DNA of 64,000 nucleotides from JALHOP01 sp964484195 (GTDB lineage Bacteria > Myxococcota > XYA12-FULL-58-9 > JALHOP01). The stretch covers positions 1 through 64,000 of the forward strand of contig CAZAER010000023.1 of NCBI GenBank assembly GCA_964484195.1, written 5' to 3'. Positions within the stretch are counted from its first letter, which is position 1, and every line of letters starts with the position of its first letter. This document shows, in pieces, positions 18,410 to 26,180 of this stretch. The translations under genes were made by a program, and so were the position numbers. A model generated the notes under the pieces. It did not search any database, was not told the DNA's origin, and saw only the letters and a list, made by a program, of their open reading frames with translations.

Positions 18410-18793
18410 GTGAGCAGCCAAACTGAAAATAGCCCCATGACCGCAATAGCGGACAGGGCTCGGCGAGCCACGGCGGCGCTACTCCGGGACGTGTGGACAC
18501 CTCGCCTTGGCCGCGCCAAGCCCATCGTGTTCGACGCAGTGGTTCAGTGCTGGCATGCCGATTTTCGCAGTGGTCAGGCGAAGGTCGTGGCCGGCGATGC
18601 TCGTGATGCGTCGGTGCGTTTGCGCGCCACGCCCGAGACGTTGTTGCGGCTGTTCACGGAACCCGGCTTCGCCACCTCTTTTGGTGGGCTCGTGAGCCGT
18701 GGCGACGGCGAGCTGCTGAACCACCTCGTGGAAGTTCTATCAACCAAGCAAGACATGCTCGCGGTGCGGGTGTGCAATTCTAGGAGAGAGTGA
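18410..18793 (+). CDS. SCP2-like small protein
   Basis: A 127-residue soluble protein. The segment AVVQCWHADFRSGQAKVVAGDARDASVRLRATPETLLRLF...GGLVSRGDGELLNHLVEVL follows the pattern of SCP2 sterol-carrier-type domains, which bind lipids in a hydrophobic pocket. The match is by pattern only. GTG 18410 is chosen because GAGAG lies 5 nt upstream; ATG 18437 is an alternative. The stop codon is one base before the telA ATG, so the two are surely one operon. It may provide a lipid or membrane cue for the TelA module. Confidence 0.55.
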   Translation: MSSQTENSPMTAIADRARRATAALLRDVWTPRLGRAKPIVFDAVVQCWHADFRSGQAKVVAGDARDASVRLRATPETLLRLFTEPGFATSFGGLVSRGDGELLNHLVEVLSTKQDMLAVRVCNSRRE

Positions 18794-18794
18794 A

Positions 18795-20078
18795 ATGTCA
18801 GACGTGAGCATCAAACAAACTGCCGTCCCCACCAGTCTTCCCCAGGTCGTCGTCGTCGATGCGCAGCCAATCGCGCCGATCGCTCCGGCGGTAGTCGCCG
18901 CCGACTCGAGCGGCACGCCTGGCACGGCGCTCGTGCCGGTGAGCACCGCCGGCAAGAACGTCGTCGGCGCGAACCTCGCACGCAGCCTGATTGCGAACCC
19001 CCTGAGCCCCGCCGAGCGCGAAGCGAAGATCAGCGCCTACTACAAGCAGCTCGACTGGACGAAGCGCGACACGATCTTGGACTACGCCACCCCGGCCACC
19101 GAGAAGGTAGCGCAGTTCGCCGACCAGATGACCGAAGGCGTGCGCAACAAGGACGCCGGCGACGCGGGCGAGCTCATCCGTGGTGTTCTCGGCACGGCCA
19201 AAGGCTTCAGCCCGGACATCATCGAGAAGTCCTCCAACTTCATCGGCAAATTGATGTTCGCCAAGAAGAACGCCGAGGCTGCGATCAACGACTTCTGGCA
19301 GCGCTACGTGCCGGTCCGCGATCAAGTTCAGAAGGTGGCGGACACTCTGAGCCGCAAGCGTACCGACTACGAGACCAAGCGCGCCTCGTTCGAGGTCTTG
19401 AAGACCATGTCGATCGAATCGGCCGTGGATCTCGAGCTCTACCTGGAAGCCGCCAAGCGTTACGAGACGCACCTTCAGGACAACGTGGTTCCCGAGATCA
19501 ACAAGGAGGCCGAAGAGGCCTTGGCGCGCGGTACCAACAAGGTGGTCGCCGCTGCCCGGCCGCGTGAGCTCGGCAACGCGATCACGGACCTGCAGCGTAC
19601 GATCGCCACGATCGAGACAGGTATCACCCTGGCGGAACAGCAGATCCCGACCCTCGACCTGATCATCCAGAATCAGCTCAACATGGTCGGCAAGATTGCG
19701 CAGCTCAAGGGCACCACCCTCCCGGCTTGGAAGCAGATGTTGGTCGCCAACATCGAGGCCTTCGCGCAGTTGAAGGACGTCGATCTCGCGAACCTCCTCA
19801 CCGACACCACCGAGGACTTCATGGTGCGTACCTCGGTTGCAGTGAAGGGCGCCGCGGTTGCGAGCGCCAAGATGGCCGAGCGTCCGGTCGTTTCGCCCGC
19901 AGCCATCAAGCTGGTGAACGACAACCTCATCTCGGCGTACGTGGAGATCGACCAGATCGCCAAGGAAGGGGCGCAGCTGCGCAAGACGGCGAGCGCGGAA
20001 GTAGACGCGTCGCGCAGCGAGCTCGCGCAAGCCATGCGGGCCCGTTTGGCCCCGGCGCAGGTTCCGGTTCAGTCCTAA
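18795..20078 (+). CDS. TelA/KlaA family (toxic anion resistance) protein
   Basis: A 427-residue, largely alpha-helical cytoplasmic protein of the TelA family. The first 70 residues are a low-complexity Val/Ala/Pro lead. From about 75 on it shows the family's long helices and the characteristic ending LDLIIQNQLNMVGKIAQL...LPAWKQMLVANI, in which a Gln/Asn helix precedes a conserved Pro-x-Trp. TelA proteins are tied to tellurite and envelope stress and are commonly found with small membrane or stress proteins; their biochemistry is unknown. The start has TAGGAGAGAG upstream. A strong hairpin follows the stop, so the operon may partly terminate here. Confidence 0.82.
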   Translation: MSDVSIKQTAVPTSLPQVVVVDAQPIAPIAPAVVAADSSGTPGTALVPVSTAGKNVVGANLARSLIANPLSPAEREAKISAYYKQLDWTKRDTILDYATPATEKVAQFADQMTEGVRNKDAGDAGELIRGVLGTAKGFSPDIIEKSSNFIGKLMFAKKNAEAAINDFWQRYVPVRDQVQKVADTLSRKRTDYETKRASFEVLKTMSIESAVDLELYLEAAKRYETHLQDNVVPEINKEAEEALARGTNKVVAAARPRELGNAITDLQRTIATIETGITLAEQQIPTLDLIIQNQLNMVGKIAQLKGTTLPAWKQMLVANIEAFAQLKDVDLANLLTDTTEDFMVRTSVAVKGAAVASAKMAERPVVSPAAIKLVNDNLISAYVEIDQIAKEGAQLRKTASAEVDASRSELAQAMRARLAPAQVPVQS

Positions 20079-20087
20079 AGACACGCG

Positions 20088-20117
20088 GCGCGGGCAGGCT
20101 CGAACGCCTGCCCGCGC
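20088..20117 (+). terminator. Intrinsic terminator after telA
   Basis: A perfect 12-bp stem, GCGCGGGCAGGC / GCCTGCCCGCGC, with a 6-nt loop (TCGAAC), followed by the pyrimidine run TCTTTCTTCCTCC. It lies 10 nt after the telA stop and 40 nt before the next gene, so it would attenuate read-through into the downstream genes. Confidence 0.8.
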
Positions 20118-20156
20118 TCTTTCTTCCTCCACATCCGATCGATTCGAGACATCGTC

Positions 20157-22634
20157 ATGACCGACATCAACCAGATCAAGCGCCCTGAGCGCCTCGACGC
20201 CGACCACCTCGTCAGCCCCACCGTTCGCTTCGAGGACGCCGTCCGCAAAGGCGGCTTCGGCGCCTGGACCAAGACCGCCGCCGACGCCACCTCCTTCTGC
20301 AAGCTCAGCCGCGAAGTCGGCGAGTTCCAAGTCGAGATCGACGCCCGCCGCGATGGTACTGTGGCCATGCGCTTGCTCGCGCCGCACAGCGGCCGTGAGG
20401 TCGACCAAAAAGACGTCGCGCTCGAGCTCATCCAGACCGTGATCGCGGACGCTCCGTTGCCCACTCAGGCAAGCAAGCGCACGCAAGCGAATCTTGCGGC
20501 GCAAGCGCGGCTGCAGAGCGGCAACGCTTCGATTCCAGAGACCGCCGCAGCGGTCGCGGAGAAGAGCGCCTCGAACGTCAGCAAGTGGCTCAACGGCTTC
20601 TTGAAGGGCCCAGCAGCATCGGCACCCACTACGGCGGCGGACGTCGACGCCAAGCGCGTCGCCGAAGTTCGTACCGAGATCGAAGCACTGCGCCAGCAGA
20701 TCCAGGTGCTCGAGTCGACGCTACCGACCAGCGAGCAAGCCGCGAAGCTCGACGGCGATGCCGCGACCGACTTCACCTCCCTGCGCGAGGCCTGCCAGGC
20801 GTTGCGCTACACCGCGGCGCAAGCGTCGACCACGGCACTCGATCCGGTGTTCGCGAACGTGCTCCGCCAAGATCGCTTCGTCGAAATGCAACAGGCCCGC
20901 GAGCAACTCGTCGAGGTCGTCAAGCACGCCGACGTCACGCGCCTCCGTGGCGTGGCCGGCAACGTCGCGGGCTCGCTGCGCGCCCTGAACGACAAGCTCG
21001 TCGACGAGATGAAGGGTGACGTCGGCCAAGGCGTCATCGATCGCATCGCTAGGCTTGCGGCATCGCAAGGCGAGTCGGCGACCGACGCGGCCAAGGTCGC
21101 GATGAACGCTTCACGCTCGGAGCGCCTCAACGTGGTGCGCGGCGTGACATTGCTCGAGCTGCGCTTGTCGCCGCAGCCGTCGACCGCCACCGTGGCTCGC
21201 CTGAACGACCTGCTCTCGAGCAACGAAGACGTCAAGCTCCTGCCGCAGTTCATGAAGATCATCGACCGCCTGTCGGGCGGCAAGGCGCCGACCGAGATCC
21301 GCGTCTTCACGCAAGACACCGCCTACGGTAACGACGAGCTGCTGCTCCGCGGCGATCGCTGGCTCTGGGACGTCGGCAGCAATCAGCGCAAGGTCACCGA
21401 TCAAGACCTGCGTGGCACCACGTTCGAAGCGGCGCAACTGGCGCTCGAGCACCAGGTCGAAGGCATGCTGGCGGCGATGCGCGGTTATCTCGCTCAAACC
21501 TCGCCCGACATCGCCAAGGCCTCGGCGCTCACTGTCATCAGCGAGCTCGGCAAGATCGCCGATCGCATCGACGGACTGAAGGGCGGCCTCGACGCGCTGC
21601 GCACCGAGATCGGCAAAGACGTGATCTTCGACATGCAGAAGCACGCTGATGATGTCGCGCAGGCGCTGGTCACGGCTGGCTTCGAACCGACGCTCGCCGA
21701 CGCGCAGACGTACATCCAGAACGGCGACGCGCTGCGCGCACAGTTCGCCGAGATGATGACGCAGGCCGGCGCGGTGGCCGATGCCAACGGCGCGCACGAA
21801 GTCCTGTCGCAACCGCGGCTCTTCGAAGAGAAGATCTCCGCATGGTTCGACCAGGCTCAGCAGTACGCCAACGCGGACTATGCGCGTGTCAACTTCGGAA
21901 ACATCGCGAATTACATCGATACGGTGTCGAGCGCGTTGATCGCGGCCAATGTGACGCCGAACGCGCGCAAGTACGTGCGCGACCTCGAGAGCGCCGAGAC
22001 GGTGCGCAAAGCGGTGTTCGAGCCGCTGGCCGCGGGTATGAGCGGCAACGGGTTCGCTATCGTGGACGTCGCCGCCGACGGGCGCAGCGGCCTCGAACGG
22101 GCCATTGCCGACGCCAAGAGCGCCATCGACGCGGCACCGAAGGCCGCGACCATGACTGCGTCGACGCCGGCGGCGCCGCCCAGCGTGACCACGGCTCCGG
22201 CGGTCGCTCCGGACAACAAGCCCGATGTTGCTCGCCTGCGCAAAGAGCTCGCGCTCGACGTCGTATTCGATATGGCGAAGTACCGCGACGCAGCCGAAAA
22301 CTCCCTCGTCGCGGCGCGCAAGAGCGCGAACGCGGACGCGGTGGTCGGCCTCATCAATCGTGGCGAGGAATTGCGCTTCGATCTGGCCAAGTTGTTCGTC
22401 GACACCGGCGTCGCGACCAGCAACGACCACGCGCACGAGCTGCTAGCGAGCGCAGCCGAGACGAGCGAAGCCATCCTCGGTTCCCTCACGTCGGCTGGCT
22501 ACGCCAAAGAAGCCGAGCGCGTTCGCAAGGAGCTTCCGGAGTTCTCGCGCTACGTGAGCACGGTCGTCGCCTCGCTCATCGCCACCAAAGCAACCGACAA
22601 CGCCAAGGCCTACGTCGCCGCCGGCGGTTTGTGA
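20157..22634 (+). CDS. Unknown helical protein with duplicated C-terminal module
   Basis: An 825-residue cytoplasmic protein, unrecognised. The first 110 residues look like a small alpha/beta domain (VGEFQVEIDARRDGTVAMRLLAP). The rest is helical. A module of about 135 residues occurs twice: residues about 481-615 (EIGKDVIFDMQKHADDV...YIDTVSSALIAANVTPNARKYV) and about 687-825 (ELALDVVFDMAKYRDAA...YVSTVVASLIATKATDNAKAYV). The copies are joined by an Ala/Pro/Thr linker. It lies 78 bp after telA and 7 bp before the next gene, so it probably works with TelA and the membrane protein that follows. Confidence 0.7.
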   Translation: MTDINQIKRPERLDADHLVSPTVRFEDAVRKGGFGAWTKTAADATSFCKLSREVGEFQVEIDARRDGTVAMRLLAPHSGREVDQKDVALELIQTVIADAPLPTQASKRTQANLAAQARLQSGNASIPETAAAVAEKSASNVSKWLNGFLKGPAASAPTTAADVDAKRVAEVRTEIEALRQQIQVLESTLPTSEQAAKLDGDAATDFTSLREACQALRYTAAQASTTALDPVFANVLRQDRFVEMQQAREQLVEVVKHADVTRLRGVAGNVAGSLRALNDKLVDEMKGDVGQGVIDRIARLAASQGESATDAAKVAMNASRSERLNVVRGVTLLELRLSPQPSTATVARLNDLLSSNEDVKLLPQFMKIIDRLSGGKAPTEIRVFTQDTAYGNDELLLRGDRWLWDVGSNQRKVTDQDLRGTTFEAAQLALEHQVEGMLAAMRGYLAQTSPDIAKASALTVISELGKIADRIDGLKGGLDALRTEIGKDVIFDMQKHADDVAQALVTAGFEPTLADAQTYIQNGDALRAQFAEMMTQAGAVADANGAHEVLSQPRLFEEKISAWFDQAQQYANADYARVNFGNIANYIDTVSSALIAANVTPNARKYVRDLESAETVRKAVFEPLAAGMSGNGFAIVDVAADGRSGLERAIADAKSAIDAAPKAATMTASTPAAPPSVTTAPAVAPDNKPDVARLRKELALDVVFDMAKYRDAAENSLVAARKSANADAVVGLINRGEELRFDLAKLFVDTGVATSNDHAHELLASAAETSEAILGSLTSAGYAKEAERVRKELPEFSRYVSTVVASLIATKATDNAKAYVAAGGL

Positions 22635-22641
22635 GACCACC

Positions 22642-25600
22642 ATGCTCGGCAACGCGCAACTGACCCGCGAAAACCTCGGCACTCTCCGCGACGTGCTCGG
22701 CCAATACGTCGGCACCCAGATGGATGCTACGACGCAAGCCCGCGTCGCGCGTGAGCTGACGACGCGTTTCGGCCAGACCGTCACCGCGTCGGAAGTGCCT
22801 TCGCTGGTGCGCGTCGCCGAGCGGGTGGGCGCTCAGGATGCACGTCGAGCGAGTGTCGACAAGCAGCTCGGTGGGACGCTCTCGGCGTCGAGCACGCGGG
22901 ACGACCGCCGCTCACGCTGGAACGACAAGGGACCGCTCGCGCTCCTCATGCGGGTGACCTCGAGCACCTTCACGACCGAAACGCTGACGAGCGCGGTGAT
23001 GCGCACAGCGGCCCTCGGCGACATGGCTCGCGCGGCGCTTGCCGGCACCGCCAAAGCGGCCAAGCTTGGTCTCGCCGCGGCGCTCGTTCTCGGAACCTTG
23101 GGCGGCGCGGTCAGCACCGCGACTTATGCGCAAGGGCTCGGCACGGCGCAAACCCAGGTGACCGCCGAGCGCGCGCAGAGCCTCGAAGAGGCCGCGGCCA
23201 ATTTGAAGCCCGGCCAGCACGTCTACGTCGTCGGCAATTTCGACCGCGCCCACAATCTCGACGGCCTCGAGGGCTACCTGCGCCAATACGCGCCCTACGT
23301 GACCGTGATCGCGGTCGAGCGCGCCGATCGTACGCGCGATGAAGTCACCACTTTCGCCAATACCTGGCTCACGAAATCGCCGATCGTGCGATCGCACCGC
23401 GCCGCGAATGGCGAGCGCAACGGCGTCATTATCGTCGTGAGCTACGGCAACAGCGAGCGGCCGAACCAGCGCACCTTCGCGTATGCCGCGGAGAAGTACT
23501 ACGAGAGCCGATACTTCGGTACGAGCGCTCAGGTCGAGGGCGCCTTCAAGCGGCCCGGTCAGACCGCCACCATCGACGCGCGGGTGCGCTCGGTCGTCTC
23601 GTACATCAACGGCGGTGTCGTGCGGCCCGTGGCTGGACCGGTCGCGATGCCGACCGCCGCGGTCGAAGGTCCGAGCGCGGAGACGGTAGTGTTGGGAGGC
23701 ATCGGCGCTCTGGCTGCCGGCTTGGCTCTCCTCGCCGGGTTCGCCGCCATGCGCCGTCGCAGTGCCACCAAGGAGTCCCAGCGGCTCATCACCGAGGTGG
23801 AGCAGAAGATCGGGGCGCGGCTCACCAACCTCGCCGCGCAGATCGACCGCGCTCGCAAAGAGGTGAACGACGATCCGAAGATTCTGACCGAACGTTTCGC
23901 GGCGGAGAGTGACAAAGACGCCGACCAGATGGTCGCCGAGATCGTCGGCTCCGGTGTCGACCTCGGCGCGCTGCGCTTCGTTCTTGCCGAGGCAAAGGCC
24001 TTGGTCGCCAAAGACACTGCGCGCAGGAGTGCCACCAAGTTCCTCGCCAGCAAAGACCTGCGCGAGGCGGTAGCGACTCTCACCAATCGCGACATCCAGC
24101 TCGCGCCCCGCCCCGAGATCGCTGTGTCTTTCCTAGCAACCGTGGGCTCACCCCAGTGGCTCGTCGCGGTGCAGGACGGCCTCAAGAGCTTTGCTCCGTT
24201 CACCGCGAGCTGCGACAAGCTCTTGAAGAGTCTCGATGACCGCGTCGCTCTCATCGATCACAGCACCCATGAGCTCGCCACGGCCCTCGCGAATGGCGGT
24301 AGCTTCAAAGAGCTCGACGATCAGAAGGCCGCGCTGGTAGCCCTGGTCCGCGGCCTCGACAAGAAAGCTCCGGATGGTCAGTTCCGCGTGCAGCTCACGC
24401 CGATCACCAAGGCCATCGATGCGTCCCTCGAAGCCGCTCGTGCCGCGTGGGAAAGCAACCCGGTCGGCGCGGTGAAGAGCGTCGGCGGCAAAGCAACCCG
24501 CATGCTCCAGGAGACCACGGCGCTCACCAACGCGGGCATCGAAGCGCGTGACGTCATGTTGCCTGCGCTCGCCGCCGCCAAGGAGAAGCTAGCCGCGACG
24601 CAAGTCGAGACCGGTTGGATCGACACCGCCGTCGCTGCCCTGTCGCGCAACGTGACCATGATCGCGGCCGCCATCGCCGCCGAGAAGTCTGCCAAAGCGG
24701 ACATCGACAGCCTGACGGCCGGTATGGCGAGTCTCACCCGGCGCGTCGAGAATGCGCTGGCCCAGAACGAACGCCGCATCAACACCGTGCCGGGCAAGCT
24801 CACTGGCTCCGAGAACGGGCTCGCGAACGCGCGCGCCGACCTGGCGAAGAAGCTCCGCATCGTTCCAGACCGCGTGCTGCGCGAAGACGGCTTCGACCCG
24901 TCGGCTCGGCTCGCCGAGGCGAGCAGCTGGGTGACCAACAGCAAGCCTGCTCTCGACACCGGCGATATCGCGGCGGCTACCTCGGCGCTCGACGAGGCCG
25001 AAACCCGCATCAAAGAGGCGAACGACCTCGTCGGGGAAGCCTACTCGACCTTCGACAACTACGAGAGCAATCGTCGGGCGTTCTCCGAAGAGCTGCGCAT
25101 TCTCGACCCGGCGCTGGCCGACCACCTCGGGCTTGCCGGCGAGCTACGCCGCACCTACGCATACCACGTGGTGAGAGACCTCGATGGAATCGATACCGCC
25201 ATGGCGGACGCCTATCGCGCGGGTAGCGCCGCGGTGCGTTCCGCTGCCGAGCACTTCCGCGCCGGTGCGCTCATCGCTGCGTCACGCGCCTTCGCTGCCG
25301 CCGACGAGAGCTTCCGCACCGTCCGCCGGCACATGGAGACCATCGGTCGCGTCTCGGAGCAGCTCGCTGACGCCGATCGCGCCAACTCCGACGCGGCTCA
25401 AGCCGCGGTGCAGGCTTACACCATCGCCGCGCAACTGGCGTCGCAAGGTGTCACCAGCTCGACGATGTCGATGCTCAACGGCGCGAACAGCGCCGTGATG
25501 ATCGCCGCCGCCAGCATGAATGCGAATGGTCGCGATCCAGACGCCATCGCACGCGCCATCGCCAGCGCCCACGTCATGGTGACGAGCGCGGCGAGCGCGG

Positions 25601-25755
25601 TGACCGTCGACCTCACGCCTCCTCCTCCTCCGGAGCCCGTTCGGACGACGACCATCGTTACTGACGGTGGTGACACGGACCGCACCGTCGAGGTCGCGCA
25701 GGATTCTGCGATCGATTCCGACCCGGCCCCAGAAGCCACGAGCAGCGAGTTCTGA
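22642..25755 (+). CDS. Two-helix membrane protein with periplasmic domain and long cytoplasmic helical tail
   Basis: A 1037-residue protein, unrecognised as a whole. Residues 1-100 form a small domain shared with the gene at 12441. A hydrophobic helix at 142-162 ends in ATYAQ. Residues about 165-345 form a compact alpha/beta domain (HVYVVGNFD, YVTVIAVERADRTRDEV, NGVIIVVSYGNS, ARVRSVVSYING) that weakly resembles the TPM/YgcG domain. A second membrane helix lies at 349-370, followed by RRR. About 660 residues of charged helix then end in a Pro/Asp-rich tail. Predicted topology is cytoplasm, periplasm, cytoplasm. It starts 7 bp after the previous gene. TelA and TPM proteins co-occurring would fit a membrane stress module, but this is inference. 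Confidence 0.72.
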   Translation: MLGNAQLTRENLGTLRDVLGQYVGTQMDATTQARVARELTTRFGQTVTASEVPSLVRVAERVGAQDARRASVDKQLGGTLSASSTRDDRRSRWNDKGPLALLMRVTSSTFTTETLTSAVMRTAALGDMARAALAGTAKAAKLGLAAALVLGTLGGAVSTATYAQGLGTAQTQVTAERAQSLEEAAANLKPGQHVYVVGNFDRAHNLDGLEGYLRQYAPYVTVIAVERADRTRDEVTTFANTWLTKSPIVRSHRAANGERNGVIIVVSYGNSERPNQRTFAYAAEKYYESRYFGTSAQVEGAFKRPGQTATIDARVRSVVSYINGGVVRPVAGPVAMPTAAVEGPSAETVVLGGIGALAAGLALLAGFAAMRRRSATKESQRLITEVEQKIGARLTNLAAQIDRARKEVNDDPKILTERFAAESDKDADQMVAEIVGSGVDLGALRFVLAEAKALVAKDTARRSATKFLASKDLREAVATLTNRDIQLAPRPEIAVSFLATVGSPQWLVAVQDGLKSFAPFTASCDKLLKSLDDRVALIDHSTHELATALANGGSFKELDDQKAALVALVRGLDKKAPDGQFRVQLTPITKAIDASLEAARAAWESNPVGAVKSVGGKATRMLQETTALTNAGIEARDVMLPALAAAKEKLAATQVETGWIDTAVAALSRNVTMIAAAIAAEKSAKADIDSLTAGMASLTRRVENALAQNERRINTVPGKLTGSENGLANARADLAKKLRIVPDRVLREDGFDPSARLAEASSWVTNSKPALDTGDIAAATSALDEAETRIKEANDLVGEAYSTFDNYESNRRAFSEELRILDPALADHLGLAGELRRTYAYHVVRDLDGIDTAMADAYRAGSAAVRSAAEHFRAGALIAASRAFAAADESFRTVRRHMETIGRVSEQLADADRANSDAAQAAVQAYTIAAQLASQGVTSSTMSMLNGANSAVMIAAASMNANGRDPDAIARAIASAHVMVTSAASAVTVDLTPPPPPEPVRTTTIVTDGGDTDRTVEVAQDSAIDSDPAPEATSSEF

Positions 25756-25760
25756 GAGCG

Positions 25761-26180
25761 ATGGCTCGCCATCCACTCAGCCTCGTACGCATGACCCCCC
25801 CGGCGGGATGGCACGACGCCTCGGTGCTGTCGTTCGTCGCGCCGGAGATCGACGGCTTCCGCGCCAACGTCCTGGTGACGCACGAGCTGGTCACCGACAA
25901 GCACGTGCACGCTTTTGCCGACCGGCAAAGCGTGGAGCTTGCAGGTGCGCTCGCAAGCTACAATCAGCTTTCGCGCGAGAACGTCAAAGTGGGTGCCATC
26001 GATGGCGTCAGCATCACCTACACCTTCGCGGGAACGAACGGGGTGCAAGTGCGCCAGCAGGTCGTCTACGCCTTGCTGGGGGAGGTCGCCTACACGCTGG
26101 TGATGACCTGCGAGCAGGGCGCCATAGCGAAATCAGAACGCGCGTTCGCGCAGGCCTTGGCGTCGTTCCAGATCGGTTAA
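25761..26180 (+). CDS. DcrB-related (DUF1795) protein
   Basis: A 139-residue protein with the DcrB/DUF1795 pattern: a beta-strand start (PAGWHDASVLSFVAP), FRANVLVTHELV, the helix VHAFADRQSVELAGAL, then GVSITYTFAGTNGVQVRQQVVYALLGEVAYTLVMTC and a closing helix. Relatives include phage-receptor-associated DcrB and the Eag chaperones of type VI secretion effectors; no type VI genes are visible here. It has no signal peptide. It begins 5 bp after the preceding gene and overlaps the convergent gene by 4 bp. It probably belongs to the TelA-island operon. Confidence 0.75.
   Translation: MARHPLSLVRMTPPAGWHDASVLSFVAPEIDGFRANVLVTHELVTDKHVHAFADRQSVELAGALASYNQLSRENVKVGAIDGVSITYTFAGTNGVQVRQQVVYALLGEVAYTLVMTCEQGAIAKSERAFAQALASFQIG

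Noticed and set aside
18203..18421. N-terminal 73-codon extension of the minus-strand gene at 16355
   Set aside because: It overlaps the divergent promoter region and its sequence looks noncoding, though it cannot be excluded.
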